64,000 nt of DNA from Acuticoccus sp. MNP-M23 (lineage in GTDB: Bacteria > Pseudomonadota > Alphaproteobacteria > Rhizobiales > Amorphaceae), in NCBI RefSeq assembly GCF_031195445.1, contig NZ_CP133480.1:558001-622000 (forward strand), given 5' to 3'. The notes under the pieces are model-generated. The model was given only the letters and a program-made list of their open reading frames with translations, made no database searches and had not been told where the DNA came from. Below are positions 17,056 through 25,813 of the stretch, piece after piece. Position 1 is the stretch's first letter; each line of letters starts with the position of its first letter. The translations under genes were made by a program, and so were the position numbers.

Positions 17056-18924
17056 TCAGGCGGCGTTTTCCGAAACGCTGCTGCGCTCGGCGCGCTTGCG
17101 GTCGTTGGGGTCGAGGTGGATCTTGCGCAGGCGGATGTTCTTGGGCGTCACTTCCACCAGCTCGAAGTCGTTGATGTAGCTCAGCGCGCGCTCGAGGCTC
17201 ATGCGGATCGGCGGGGTCAGCTTCACCGCGTCGTCCTTGCCGGATGCGCGCATGTTGGTGAGCTGCTTGCCCTTGATCACGTTGACCTCAAGGTCGTTGC
17301 CGCGGGTGTGCTCGCCCACGATCATCCCGCGATAGACCTGCGTGCCCGGCTCGATGAACATCGGCCCGCGGTCTTCGAGGTTGAACATGGCGAATGCCAC
17401 CGCGTCGCCGTCCGCATTGGCGATCAGGACGCCGGTGTGGCGGGTCGGGATCGCGCCCTTGTGCGGCACGTATTCGTGGAACACGCGGTTCATGATGCCG
17501 GTGCCGCGGGTGTCGGACAGAAGCTCGCCCTGATAGCCGATCAGGCCGCGGGTCGGGGCGTGGAGCACGACGCGGGTGCGGCCGGCGCCGGACGGCTTCA
17601 TCTCGACGAGATCGGCCTTGCGCTCGGACAGCTTCTGGATGACGGAGCCGGAATGCTCGTCGTCCACGTCGATGGTGACTTCCTCGATCGGCTCCATCAG
17701 CGAGCCGTCCTCGGCCTTCTGCATCACCACCTCGGGGCGGGACACACCCACCTCGAACCCTTCGCGGCGCATGGTCTCGATCAGGATGCCGAGCTGAAGT
17801 TCGCCGCGGCCGGCGACCACGAACGCTTCGCCGGAATCGGTGTCGGTCACGCGCAGCGCCACGTTGCCTTCCGCTTCGCGCAGGAGACGATTGCGGATGA
17901 CGCGGCTTTGCACCTTGTCGCCCTCTTTGCCCGCCAGCGGCGAGTCGTTGACGCGGAAGGTCATCGCCAGCGTCGGCGGGTCGATCGGCTGGGCCGGGAT
18001 CGGCTCGGTGACGGATGTGGCAACGATGGTGTCGGCCACGGTCGCCTTCTGGAGGCCCGACAGCGCCACGATGTCGCCAGCACGGCCTTCTTCGACCGGC
18101 GTCATTTCAAGGCCGCGGAATGCGAGCACCTTGGAGACGCGCCCCATCTCGACGATCTCGCCCTCGCGGGAAAGCGCCTTCACACTCTGGTTCGGTTTGA
18201 CCACGCCCGAGGTGATGCGGCCGGTCAGGATGCGGCCCAGGAAGTTGTCTGCCGAAATCGTGGTGGCGAGCATGCGGAATTCGCCCTCTTCCACCTTCGG
18301 CTCAGGCACATGCTCGACGATGAGGTCGAGCAGCGGGGCCGTGCCGCGCGAGGTGTCTTCAGGCTTGTCCTTGGGGTCGACGGCCATCCAGCCCTGCTTG
18401 GCACTGCCGTACAGGATAGGAAAGTCGAGCTGCTCGTCCGTGGCGCCGAGGGCGTCGAACAGCTCGAACACCTCGTCGATCACTTCCTCGTGCCGCTCTT
18501 CCGGCTTGTCGATCTTGTTGATCGCGACGATCGGGCGCAGCCCCATCTTGAGCGCCTTGCCGACCACGAACTTGGTCTGCGGCATCGGCCCTTCAGCGGC
18601 GTCCACCAGGACGACGGCGCCATCGACCATGGAGAGGATGCGCTCCACCTCGCCGCCGAAGTCGGCGTGGCCGGGCGTGTCTACGATGTTGATGCGGGTC
18701 GGCGGGGTCTTGTCGCTTTCCCATTCGATGCTGGTGACCTTGGCCAGGATCGTGATGCCACGCTCCTTTTCAAGGTCATTTGAGTCCATCGCGCGCTCAG
18801 CGACCCGCTGGTTGTCGCGGAACGAACCGGACTGGCGCAGGAGAACGTCGATCAGCGAAGTCTTGCCATGGTCAACGTGCGCGATAATGGCGACGTTGCG
18901 CAGAGCGCGGCGTGCGGAATTCAT
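17056..18924 (-). CDS. typA: Ribosome-associated translational GTPase TypA/BipA
   Basis: 622-residue GTPase related to EF-G and LepA. G1 is AHVDHGKTS, G2/switch I includes EKERGITI, G3 is DTPGHADFGGEV and G4 is NKID. Domains II, III and V and the TypA-specific C-terminus follow, ending in a basic tail. It binds 70S ribosomes and aids 50S assembly and stress growth. The ATG at 18924 (MNSARRALRNVAIIAHVDHG) is chosen; the open frame continues upstream to 19065 but overlaps the hydrolase gene and adds residues absent from the family. No clear ribosome site is visible. Confidence 0.95.
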   Translation of the reverse strand: MNSARRALRNVAIIAHVDHGKTSLIDVLLRQSGSFRDNQRVAERAMDSNDLEKERGITILAKVTSIEWESDKTPPTRINIVDTPGHADFGGEVERILSMVDGAVVLVDAAEGPMPQTKFVVGKALKMGLRPIVAINKIDKPEERHEEVIDEVFELFDALGATDEQLDFPILYGSAKQGWMAVDPKDKPEDTSRGTAPLLDLIVEHVPEPKVEEGEFRMLATTISADNFLGRILTGRITSGVVKPNQSVKALSREGEIVEMGRVSKVLAFRGLEMTPVEEGRAGDIVALSGLQKATVADTIVATSVTEPIPAQPIDPPTLAMTFRVNDSPLAGKEGDKVQSRVIRNRLLREAEGNVALRVTDTDSGEAFVVAGRGELQLGILIETMRREGFEVGVSRPEVVMQKAEDGSLMEPIEEVTIDVDDEHSGSVIQKLSERKADLVEMKPSGAGRTRVVLHAPTRGLIGYQGELLSDTRGTGIMNRVFHEYVPHKGAIPTRHTGVLIANADGDAVAFAMFNLEDRGPMFIEPGTQVYRGMIVGEHTRGNDLEVNVIKGKQLTNMRASGKDDAVKLTPPIRMSLERALSYINDFELVEVTPKNIRLRKIHLDPNDRKRAERSSVSENAA

Positions 18925-19013
18925 GAAGCTTTTGCCAACAATATTTTGGATAGGCCCGCGTTGCCACGAACCGGGCCGGAAAGCCAGCTTTATTTCCGCA
19001 ACGCAGCTACGCG

Positions 19014-19898
19014 TCAGCGCACGAGGGCGCGGATCTCGGCAACGATGTCGCCGGCATGGGTCCATGGCAAGGCCCCGCCGCCGTCCTCGATGACGACATG
19101 GCGGGCGCCGGCGATCCGCGCCGCAAGCCCCGCGCCCCCCTCTGCGGCATGCACGGGGCTGGTATCGCCGCGGCCCGCCATCACGGTGACCGGCACCGCC
19201 ATCGCGCCAAGGTCGAACGGCCAGCGCGTCATCGCGGCGCGGGTGTCGCGGGCATAGCCGGCGCCGCCCCCGGCAAACCCCTCGCGCAGCGCGGTGCGCA
19301 GCATCGTCGCAAACGGCTCGGCTTCGTAGAGGGCACGGTCGGCCGGGGCCGCGGTCCGCGCGATGATTGCGGCGAGGCCATCGGCATCGGCGGCGCCTGC
19401 AAGGAACGCCTCGGTCTCATCCGGCGTCTCGTTCATGGCGCCGGCAAAGCCTGCAATCTCCGGCGGCAGCGCGGCACGCACGTCCTCGCGCGCCAATTCG
19501 TCCTGCGGCGCCACCAGGAGCGCCGCGCGGGCAACGCCGGCGGCCGCCAGCGCCAGCGCAAACGGCGCCCCTTGCGAATATCCGACCGCCACCGGCCGTT
19601 CGCCGCCATAAAGCGCGGCAACATCGTCCGCCACGCTGACAAGCGACTTTTCAGGATCGGTGGCGGACTGGCCGAGGCCCGGCCGGTCGATGGCGCGGAC
19701 CGAAAGCCCGCCCGCCTCGAGCGCCGCGGCGGGAAGGCAGAGCGAGCCGCTCATCCCCGCCCCCGGCAGGAACACCACCTGCACGCCGCCGGCTGGGCCG
19801 AATGCGGCGAAGGCGAAGGCGCGCCCGTCAGAGAGGGTCACGACGTTGCGGCGGGGGTCGCCGAACGGGGCGAAGGAGGCGATGCTGCTATCGGTCAT
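19014..19898 (-). CDS. Alpha/beta hydrolase
   Basis: 294-residue cytoplasmic hydrolase. The nucleophile elbow is GYSQG, the oxyanion region VVFLPGAGMSG, the acid residue is in VMAGRGDTSPVH and the catalytic His in LPWTHAGDIVAEI. There is no signal peptide. The substrate cannot be read. I use the ATG at 19898 (MTDSSIAS); a GTG 8 codons upstream is an alternative, and neither has a good ribosome site. It lies upstream of typA in the same direction with 89 bp between, but no functional link is evident. Confidence 0.8.
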   Translation of the reverse strand: MTDSSIASFAPFGDPRRNVVTLSDGRAFAFAAFGPAGGVQVVFLPGAGMSGSLCLPAAALEAGGLSVRAIDRPGLGQSATDPEKSLVSVADDVAALYGGERPVAVGYSQGAPFALALAAAGVARAALLVAPQDELAREDVRAALPPEIAGFAGAMNETPDETEAFLAGAADADGLAAIIARTAAPADRALYEAEPFATMLRTALREGFAGGGAGYARDTRAAMTRWPFDLGAMAVPVTVMAGRGDTSPVHAAEGGAGLAARIAGARHVVIEDGGGALPWTHAGDIVAEIRALVR

Positions 19899-20034
19899 GG
19901 CGCAGCGCATGCCGCGAAACACGCGGCCATTTCAAGCCTTGTCTGCGTCGCGCGCCGAAGCCGCGTTTGCACAGCGCCGAACCAAAGGGGGCCCGGGCCG
20001 TTCTTCCTTTAATGAACAACAATGGAGTTTCGCA

Positions 20035-20538
20035 ATGAACGCCACCCGTACGCTCATGATCGGCGCCCTGATGACCTCGCTTGCCGCCCCTGCGCTGGCG
20101 CAGACCAACGTCGAGGTCGTGGCACCGGATGGCGTCGACGTCGTGGCACCCGAGGGTGTCGAGGTCGTGTCCCCGGCCGAGACCGTCGACGTCGATGCCG
20201 GCGATGTCGGTGAGGCGCCCGTCGTCAACGCTGAAGGCCTCGTGGAACTCGACAGCGAATTCGTGCTGCCGACGCTCAATGTCCCGATCTATGCGCTCGA
20301 CGATTACGACCTCGTCGATCGCAATGGCGAGGACCTTGGCGAAGTGGAAGAGGTGCTCGGCCCCAACGAGAACACCGCAACCGCCGTCGCCATCGAGTTC
20401 GACGGCCCCGGCTGGTTCCTCACCGACGATGACGTGACGCGTGTTGTCGACATCAACCTGTTGTCGATCGAAGGCGACAATCTGATCCTCGACATCACCG
20501 AGGACAATGTCCGCTCGCTGCCCGTTTATCAGGACTAG
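20035..20538 (+). CDS. Secreted PRC-barrel-like protein with octapeptide repeat
   Basis: 167-residue exported acidic protein. A signal peptide (1-23) ends APALAQ. Residues 26-49 are three tandem octapeptides of the form V-[ED]-V-V-[AS]-P-x-[GE], followed by an acidic stretch. The C-terminal part, with LVDRNGEDLGEVEEVLGP and WFLTDDDVTRVVDI, resembles a PRC barrel, a beta-rich domain used for binding at membranes or ribosomes. GGAG seven bases before the ATG fixes the start. The last 4 bases overlap the convergent ctaA gene. A second secreted PRC-barrel protein is encoded at 22.8-23.6 kb. The role is unknown. Confidence 0.75.
   Translation: MNATRTLMIGALMTSLAAPALAQTNVEVVAPDGVDVVAPEGVEVVSPAETVDVDAGDVGEAPVVNAEGLVELDSEFVLPTLNVPIYALDDYDLVDRNGEDLGEVEEVLGPNENTATAVAIEFDGPGWFLTDDDVTRVVDINLLSIEGDNLILDITEDNVRSLPVYQD
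20110..20181 (+). repeat. Three 24-bp in-frame tandem repeats
   Basis: Three consecutive 24-base units beginning GTCGAGGTCGTGGCACC, GTCGACGTCGTGGCACC and GTCGAGGTCGTGTCCCC encode the octapeptides of the PRC-barrel protein. They differ by a few substitutions, so the copy number may vary among strains. Confidence 0.8.
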
Positions 20539-21599
20539 CGCGCGGGGACGGCCTCCACACCGACGGCACGCGGCGCGCTCCCAAGGCGCGCCGCAAGCAC
20601 GACAGCGGCCCACAGCGTGATTGCCGCCGTCACCTGGTGCGTTCCGGCGAGCACCGGCGGCACCTGATGCAACACCACAAAAATCCCCGAGACCGCCTGC
20701 GCCGCCACCAGCGCCAGCACCAGCGTGGCCTGCCGGGCCGGGCTCCCCGCCGCTGCACCCGCCGGCGCCCGCAAGGCGAGCAGTGCGTGGGCCACGGCCA
20801 GCGCCAGAACCGCATAACCCACGATCCGGTGGTCGAACTGTACGGTGAGCGGGTTTTCGAAAGCATTCAGCCAGGCTGGCGTGATGGCAAGAAGGCCATC
20901 CGGCACCAACGCGCCCGCCATCAGCGGCCAGGTGTCGCTGGCAAGCCCCGCATCGAGGCCGGCAACCAGCGCGCCCAGCGCAATCTGGCACAGGATCGCG
21001 AACGGCAGCGCAATGCCGGTGAGGCGCACGGCCCGCGGCACGATATTGCGGCCGCACCGCCCGGCCAACCGCTCCGACAGCCAGACGGTGAGGGCGAGGA
21101 TGATGCAGGCGATCGAGAGGTGAACCGCGAGCCGGTACTGGCTGACGTCCACACGCTCGGTGAGGCCGGATGTCACCATCCACCAGCCGACGGCGCCCTG
21201 CAGCCCGCCCAGCGCCAGGAGCAGGATGCCCCAGGGCTTGAACCAGCCCGGCAGCATCCCGCGGACCCAGAACACGACGAAGGGCACGAAGAAGACGAGG
21301 CCGATGGTGCGCGCGATCAACCGATGCGCCCATTCCCACAGGTAGATGACCTGAAATTCGGCAAGGCTCATGCCGCGGTTGATGAGCTGATATTCGGGGA
21401 TCTGCCGGTAGAGTTCCAGCGCCGCCTCCCAGCCTTTTTCCGACAAGGGCGGGATCACGCCGAGCAGCGGCTTCCACTCGGTGATCGAAAGGCCGGAATC
21501 CGTGATCCGCGTTGCGCCCCCCACCAGCAGTGTCGCCACCACAAACAGGCCGACAATGCGCAGCCACCAGACAATCGCTCGATTTTCCATCATGAGCAC
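20535..21599 (-). CDS. ctaA: Heme A synthase
   Basis: 354-residue membrane protein with eight predicted helices. It oxidises the C8 methyl of heme O to give heme A for aa3-type cytochrome oxidase. The family segments VGGATRITDSGLSITEWKP near the N-terminus, IYLWEWAHRLIARTIG and the later FDHRIVGYAVLALAVAHALL (paired heme-binding His) are present. GTG at 21599 has GGGAG seven bases upstream; ATGs two and three codons later are alternatives. The long proteobacterial type 2 form. It ends in a 4-base convergent overlap with the PRC-barrel gene. Confidence 0.95.
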   Translation of the reverse strand: MLMMENRAIVWWLRIVGLFVVATLLVGGATRITDSGLSITEWKPLLGVIPPLSEKGWEAALELYRQIPEYQLINRGMSLAEFQVIYLWEWAHRLIARTIGLVFFVPFVVFWVRGMLPGWFKPWGILLLALGGLQGAVGWWMVTSGLTERVDVSQYRLAVHLSIACIILALTVWLSERLAGRCGRNIVPRAVRLTGIALPFAILCQIALGALVAGLDAGLASDTWPLMAGALVPDGLLAITPAWLNAFENPLTVQFDHRIVGYAVLALAVAHALLALRAPAGAAAGSPARQATLVLALVAAQAVSGIFVVLHQVPPVLAGTHQVTAAITLWAAVVLAARLGSAPRAVGVEAVPAR

Positions 21600-21751
21600 G
21601 GCTCTACTCCCGAATAGTCGCCGGAACCAAGCGGCGCCGGTGCGGAAAAAGTGTCGCGCCGGCCGGCCGCGGTGTGCGCAAGGCCGCCATTCGGGCTATG
21701 GACGCGTGATCGCCCGCACCGCGGGCCGCCAAAACCGGGGTCTGGATTTCG

Positions 21752-21982
21752 ATGAATGTGCGGTTGAAGAAGCTGATCGGCACGCTGGTGACGGTCGTTT
21801 TCCTGATCGTCTACTGCTTTGCGGTGATGCTTCTGGCAGTGCGCCTCCTGCCGGGCACCAGCGGCTGGGTGCAGCTGGCCTACTACGTGTTTACCGGGCT
21901 GATCTGGGTTGTTCCGATCGCCGCGCTGATCAAGTGGATGCAGACGCCGCCGGCACGCGCCGAACGCCGCCCTCGCTCATAG
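21752..21982 (+). CDS. DUF2842 family membrane protein
   Basis: 76-residue protein with two membrane helices (about 9-30 and 40-61) and the short C-terminal IKWMQTPP segment. The start VRLKKLIGTLVTVVFLIVY and this end match the alphaproteobacterial DUF2842 family, whose function is unknown. It is divergent from ctaA, an association that may reflect a role near the oxidase but is not proven. Its last 53 bases overlap the convergent gene at 21930-22421. Confidence 0.8.
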   Translation: MNVRLKKLIGTLVTVVFLIVYCFAVMLLAVRLLPGTSGWVQLAYYVFTGLIWVVPIAALIKWMQTPPARAERRPRS

Positions 21983-22421
21983 CCGAGCCGGTGACGCGGA
22001 TGGCGGCCGCCAGAAGCACGACAAGCAGCCCGGAAATGAGCGCCGCTGCGGCGAGCGTGGCGGCGTAGACCGCAGCCCCGCCCCGCGCCCGGCTTTCCAC
22101 CGCGAGACGCGTTGTGATCCCGTCCGCCTCTAGGCGCGTGCGGACCGCAGCAGCCACCGTCCGCGCCGTCGCCACATCGGCCGTGTGGATCCGCAGCCGG
22201 AGGCCCCTGCCCGAAATTTCGTGCAGCGAGACCTGCACCGAAGATGGCACGGCGTTGCGGGCAGCATCACCAACGGCATTTTCGTGCACGGCGGCGCTCG
22301 GCGATTGGGCCGTGTAAAGGTCCACCTGAAGCGCTGGTTGTGCAGAGAGGCGGAGCGTCACCGCGGTCAGGCAGACGGCCATGGTCAGGAGAATGTAGAG
22401 GGTGAAGCGACTGGTCATCAT
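21930..22421 (-). CDS. Hypothetical protein with terminal membrane helices
   Basis: 163 residues. An N-terminal membrane helix (about 7-27, LYILLTMAVCLTAVTLRLSA) is followed by a periplasmic-type domain of about 80 residues with beta-strand pattern (SVQVSLHEISGRGLRLRIHT). A second helix (about 117-143) and a short basic tail complete it. Codon use is GC3-rich like real genes. I recognise no family. The 3' end overlaps the DUF2842 gene antisense by 53 bp. Confidence 0.6.
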   Translation of the reverse strand: MMTSRFTLYILLTMAVCLTAVTLRLSAQPALQVDLYTAQSPSAAVHENAVGDAARNAVPSSVQVSLHEISGRGLRLRIHTADVATARTVAAAVRTRLEADGITTRLAVESRARGGAAVYAATLAAAALISGLLVVLLAAAIRVTGSAMSEGGVRRVPAASAST

Positions 22422-22530
22422 CGCGCAGGTTCCATCGGCAGGTTTCCCGACCGTGCACCATGATGGTTAATCCAGCCTTGCCAGGTTTGCGAAGTTTGCG
22501 GAGAACCGCACATCGCCCTGTTTTAAGCGC

Positions 22531-22559
22531 TTGCAGCCGCGCCGATTAGGCGCTAGCTA
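22531..22559 (+). promoter_or_regulatory. Candidate promoter of the tRNA-Pro gene
   Basis: TTGCAG and TAGCTA lie 17 bases apart, ending 11 bases before the mature tRNA 5' end, a spacing usual for short tRNA leaders. Confidence 0.45.
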
Positions 22560-22570
22560 GGCCCCAGAGT

Positions 22571-22647
<77 letters not shown>

Positions 22648-22717
22648 TTCAAATTCCTCCACATTTCAGGCCGATGGCCTTCAAGGCAGAGCGTCCCGCG
22701 CTGTCTGCGGGCAGAGC

Positions 22718-22747
22718 TGCCGAATGCGCCTCAAGGCGCATCCGGCA
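22718..22747. terminator. Imperfect hairpin between tRNA-Pro and the PRC-barrel gene
   Basis: TGCCG-A-ATGCGCCT pairs with AGGCGCAT-C-CGGCA, leaving one mismatch and a 2-base loop. GTGTTTTA lies a few bases further on the plus strand. It is placed to terminate the tRNA transcript and the convergent PRC-barrel gene. Confidence 0.4.
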
Positions 22748-22756
22748 GAGCGTGTT

Positions 22757-23623
22757 TTACTGCGCTGCGGGCGTGGCGGGGGTCTCATCCGCCTGCTTCA
22801 CGGTCACGTTGGCCTCGCCGGCCGGCTTCACGGTCACGGTAGCATCCGTCTCGGCCCCGTCTGAGGTTTCGGCGTCGGCCTTGAGCTCGTTGACGGCGGC
22901 ACGGCCACGCTCGATCAGGCGGTTGGCCTCATCTTGTGCGCGCACGCTGAGCTCACCGGCCTCCTTGGAGGCGTTGTCGTAAAGCTCGCTGGCCCGCTCG
23001 CGGGCGCTCTCGTAAGCGGCTTCAGCTTCCGCGCGGGCCTTTTCGTAGGTGCGCTCGAATTCGCCCAGACGGTCGCTGGACGTGCCGTCGGACCGGGCAA
23101 AGCTCGGTGCGTCGAACAGGTCGCGTTCGGTGGCCGGAATGGTGATCCGGTAGTCGCCGTCCACAAGCGCGATGTCCAGCGTGTCGAGCGGCACCGCCAC
23201 GTCCTTCTCGCCAAGGCCTAGGAAACCGCCGACGCCAATCACCACCGCTTCCACGGAGCCATCGCCAGCCAGCATCAGATCGTTGATGTCGCCGATCTTT
23301 TCCGCGTCGATCCCGTAGACCGCTGCGCCGACCATATCGCTGGAGAACAGCGAGGTTTCGCTCTGCTCGGTGACGTAGCGCGTCTTGCCGATCTCCACCT
23401 CTTCCATCGCATCAAGGTTGCCGCTCAGCTCCTCGGCCAGCACATCGGCGTCCGGCATTGTGGCGCGATCAGCTTCCGCGGTGGCGGCGGGTGCCGGGGT
23501 TGCGGCGGCCGGCGCTTCGGCCGCCGGGGTCGTCGTGGCGGCAGGTTCCGTTGCGGTCTGCGCCATCGCTAGCGACGGTGCGGCAAGGCCCATCAGCAGG
23601 GCATAGGCAATACGTCTGTTCAT
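22757..23623 (-). CDS. Secreted PRC-barrel protein with long charged helix
   Basis: 288-residue exported protein. The signal peptide (1-21) ends SLAMA, then comes an Ala/Pro/Thr-rich linker to about residue 55. A PRC barrel (about 75-165) includes VYGIDAEKIGDINDLMLAGD and VVIGVGGFLGLGEKDVAVPL. About 80 residues of charged alpha-helix follow with recurring ARxEAxAAYESARERA-type units, as in LEA or apolipoprotein-like helices. The tail repeats VTVK twice. GGGAG eight bases before the ATG at 23623 sets the start; the longer open frame is not coding. Likely a periplasmic envelope or stress protein; the function is inferred weakly. Confidence 0.8.
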   Translation of the reverse strand: MNRRIAYALLMGLAAPSLAMAQTATEPAATTTPAAEAPAAATPAPAATAEADRATMPDADVLAEELSGNLDAMEEVEIGKTRYVTEQSETSLFSSDMVGAAVYGIDAEKIGDINDLMLAGDGSVEAVVIGVGGFLGLGEKDVAVPLDTLDIALVDGDYRITIPATERDLFDAPSFARSDGTSSDRLGEFERTYEKARAEAEAAYESARERASELYDNASKEAGELSVRAQDEANRLIERGRAAVNELKADAETSDGAETDATVTVKPAGEANVTVKQADETPATPAAQ

Positions 23624-23792
23624 CGTGTGATCTCCCGAATGGGCGCAGTCGGCGGCGATCCGAGCGGCCGGGCGGAACCTCACATGAGCGTTCCGGGCCG
23701 CCGCGCCATCCGCTGCGCTTCCCCCTCCATGTAAGGCGTGCGCGGCGGCATTCCAGCGCAGACAGCCAAATCCGTAGGCAATTATCGGGCGA

Positions 23793-24686
23793 TCAGTCGA
23801 GCCACAGCGGGTTCGTCCACGCCTTGCGGCCGGCCTCATCCACAATGACGGCACGGCACCAGGCGCCGGCAAATTTCGCCAGCGGCAGCCGGCCTCGGGT
23901 GATGGCGACACCGCGCACCCCCACCTGCTTTGCGCCGGGCCCGAGAAGGTGAATGCTGCGCACCGCACTCGTCTCGAACGCGAGCGTGTCGCCCTCGCGC
24001 GTGATCCGCTCGATTTTTGGCCCCTGCGACGCGTAGTAGGCCCCGTCCTTGAGCGCTGCCAGAAGCGCGTCCGGGTCGTTGTCCTCCACCTTCACATGGA
24101 CCCAGCCTGCCGGCGCCTCGTCCTGGTAGAAGTGGGCGTCGTCCACCGCAATGGCGCCAATCTTCCGCCCGGCGCCAAGCACCTGGTCCAGCAAAGCGCT
24201 GCCCTCGCCGCGGGCGCACTCGAAGTCGCAGTCGGCGTTGAAGACCTCGATGGCATGGAAATCGGCAATGGTCGCGGCATCCGCCGGCGTCAACGCATAC
24301 CACTCGGGATGCGGCAGGGCGACGAAGGCACCGGCGGCATGGGCGCGAGCCGCCAGCGCGGGGCCGGTTTCGTCCGCACCCGTCGGTGCGAAATCGGCCG
24401 GCAGGCCTACCGCCAGAATGTGCCAGATCTCGCCGTTGGCAATGGCCGGCGCATGGATTTCGGCTCCGAGGATGGTGGTGAAGCCGTCGGTGCGCAAAGG
24501 GATGGTGTCGGCGATGGGGAAGCCGTAGCGGGCCAGAAAATGGTCGCTCAGGCAGATGAAATCATATCCGTTCTGGCGGTAGAACCGGCAGACCGCCTCG
24601 GGTGACAGCTCACCGTCGGACAGGGTGGAATGGCAGTGCAGATTGCCGCGATAAAAGCGGCCGGGTCGTTCGAAGGCGGCAAGCAT
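23793..24686 (-). CDS. PHP-domain metal-dependent phosphoesterase
   Basis: 297-residue cytoplasmic hydrolase. The PHP metal ligands are visible as NLHCHSTLSDGELSP, ICLSDH, ILGAEIHAP, LPHPEW and AVDDAH. The C-terminal 70 residues form a beta-rich extension with AFETSAVRSIHLLGPG and end at NPLWLD. PHP enzymes hydrolyse phosphoesters with two or three metals; a nucleotide or nucleoside phosphate substrate is possible but not shown. It is a single gene with nothing coupled to it. Confidence 0.85.
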   Translation of the reverse strand: MLAAFERPGRFYRGNLHCHSTLSDGELSPEAVCRFYRQNGYDFICLSDHFLARYGFPIADTIPLRTDGFTTILGAEIHAPAIANGEIWHILAVGLPADFAPTGADETGPALAARAHAAGAFVALPHPEWYALTPADAATIADFHAIEVFNADCDFECARGEGSALLDQVLGAGRKIGAIAVDDAHFYQDEAPAGWVHVKVEDNDPDALLAALKDGAYYASQGPKIERITREGDTLAFETSAVRSIHLLGPGAKQVGVRGVAITRGRLPLAKFAGAWCRAVIVDEAGRKAWTNPLWLD

Positions 24687-24796
24687 GGGGAGGGTCCGAA
24701 ACTGATTGCCGGACCTCTAGCGATACCACCGCTGCCGGTCGAGTCCCGTTCTGCGCGTTGCGCTGTGCCCCGATGGTTCGGGCCCCTGCCCCGGGG

Positions 24797-25318
24797 CTAG
24801 GTGTCTTCGGCGCGGGCCGCTTCCAGAACGCGCACGCATGCCATCAGCTCGCGCAGGATTGCGTCGGCCGTGGGGGAGGAGGGTCTCTGGGGCGGGCTGT
24901 GCGGCATGGGCCCCTTTCGGCGCACCACCGCATCCGGTGGAATTGCAGAGGCCGGCGCCTGCTGCGTTTCGGGCGGCCGGCCAATCAGCGCCGCGCCCCG
25001 AGCCGCCAGCCGCTGCCGGCCGGCGCCGGAGCGCAACTCTTGCTGCACTTCGCGGAACGCCCGTCCCTCGCCGTAAAGCGCATCCACCAGGCCGGCCAGC
25101 AACACGGCATCAGTGGCGCGATACCGCCGCCGGCCATCGGCTTTCAGCGCGCGAATTTCGGGGAACTGGCCTTCCAGAAAGCTGAGCACCGTGGATGGCA
25201 CGTCGAGGCGGCGGGCCAGCGCAGCAGCATCCACCGTCGCCGGGGCAGCGGCCTGACGCGGCTCGGGCGGCTCAGGCGCCTGCTCATCTTGTCCGGAGTA
25301 TTCGGTCTCGTCGGTCAT
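24797..25318 (-). CDS. MerR-family helix-turn-helix protein
   Basis: 173-residue DNA-binding protein. A disordered acidic/proline N-terminus precedes a MerR-like winged helix (LARRLDVPSTVLSFLEGQFPEIRALKADGRRRYR is the helix-turn-helix and wing region, about residues 34-68). A Pro-rich linker and a short C-terminal helix follow. No metal-binding cysteines are present. In alphaproteobacteria this gene normally follows ihfA, as here (57 bp apart). Its targets are unknown. Confidence 0.82.
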   Translation of the reverse strand: MTDETEYSGQDEQAPEPPEPRQAAAPATVDAAALARRLDVPSTVLSFLEGQFPEIRALKADGRRRYRATDAVLLAGLVDALYGEGRAFREVQQELRSGAGRQRLAARGAALIGRPPETQQAPASAIPPDAVVRRKGPMPHSPPQRPSSPTADAILRELMACVRVLEAARAEDT

Positions 25319-25375
25319 GGCGCCACAAGCACAATCGGTCGGGCCGCGGGACGTCCGCGCGGCGCTAGGCGGCGC

Positions 25376-25678
25376 CTATTTACCGCCAATCGCGTTGATG
25401 AAGCGTTTCAGCACATCGCTCGGCCGGAACGTCACCACCCGGCGCGCGGCGATGGGCACTTCCTCGCCGGTCTTGGGGTTGCGGCCGACGCGCTCATTCT
25501 TGGCCCGAACGTCGAACGTGCCGAACGAAGACAGGCGCACCGACTCGCCCTTTTCGAGCGCACCGGCGATTTCTTCGAGGATCTGATCGATCAGTTCGGC
25601 CGAAACCGCCCGTGGCGTGTTCACTTTTTTTGTAACGGCGTTAGCAAGCTCGGCTCTCGTGATCGTCCGTCCTGCCAT
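25376..25678 (-). CDS. ihfA: Integration host factor subunit alpha
   Basis: 100-residue HU/IHF-fold DNA-bending protein. [15 protein letters not shown] forms the first helix, [20 protein letters not shown] the start of the beta arms, and [19 protein letters not shown] carries the intercalating Pro region. It pairs with IHF-beta to bend DNA in recombination, replication and sigma-54 promoters. It has its own promoter-like sequence upstream although it follows fabH in the same direction. Confidence 0.95.
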   Translation of the reverse strand: MAGRTITRAELANAVTKKVNTPRAVSAELIDQILEEIAGALEKGESVRLSSFGTFDVRAKNERVGRNPKTGEEVPIAARRVVTFRPSDVLKRFINAIGGK

Positions 25679-25753
25679 ATTGTCAGCCCGCCTTTGTTCG
25701 CGCCCGGCGGCAAGCCAAACGCGCGCGAAGTTGCGTCATTCCGTCACCGTGAA

Positions 25754-25782
25754 ACGTTATTTGAAGGTTAACGTGCCGTCAA
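25754..25782 (-). promoter_or_regulatory. Candidate ihfA promoter
   Basis: On the minus strand TTGACG and TAACGT are spaced by 17 bases in an AT-richer gap of 134 bp between fabH and ihfA. The -35 matches in five of six positions and the -10 in four. Placed 76 bases before the ihfA start. Confidence 0.5.
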
Positions 25783-25813
25783 TTGTCAAAATACCAGTCT
25801 CATCCGATCGAAT

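Noticed and set aside
17116-18783. 555-codon plus-strand open frame
   Set aside because: Lies wholly antisense to typA, which has complete GTPase motifs.
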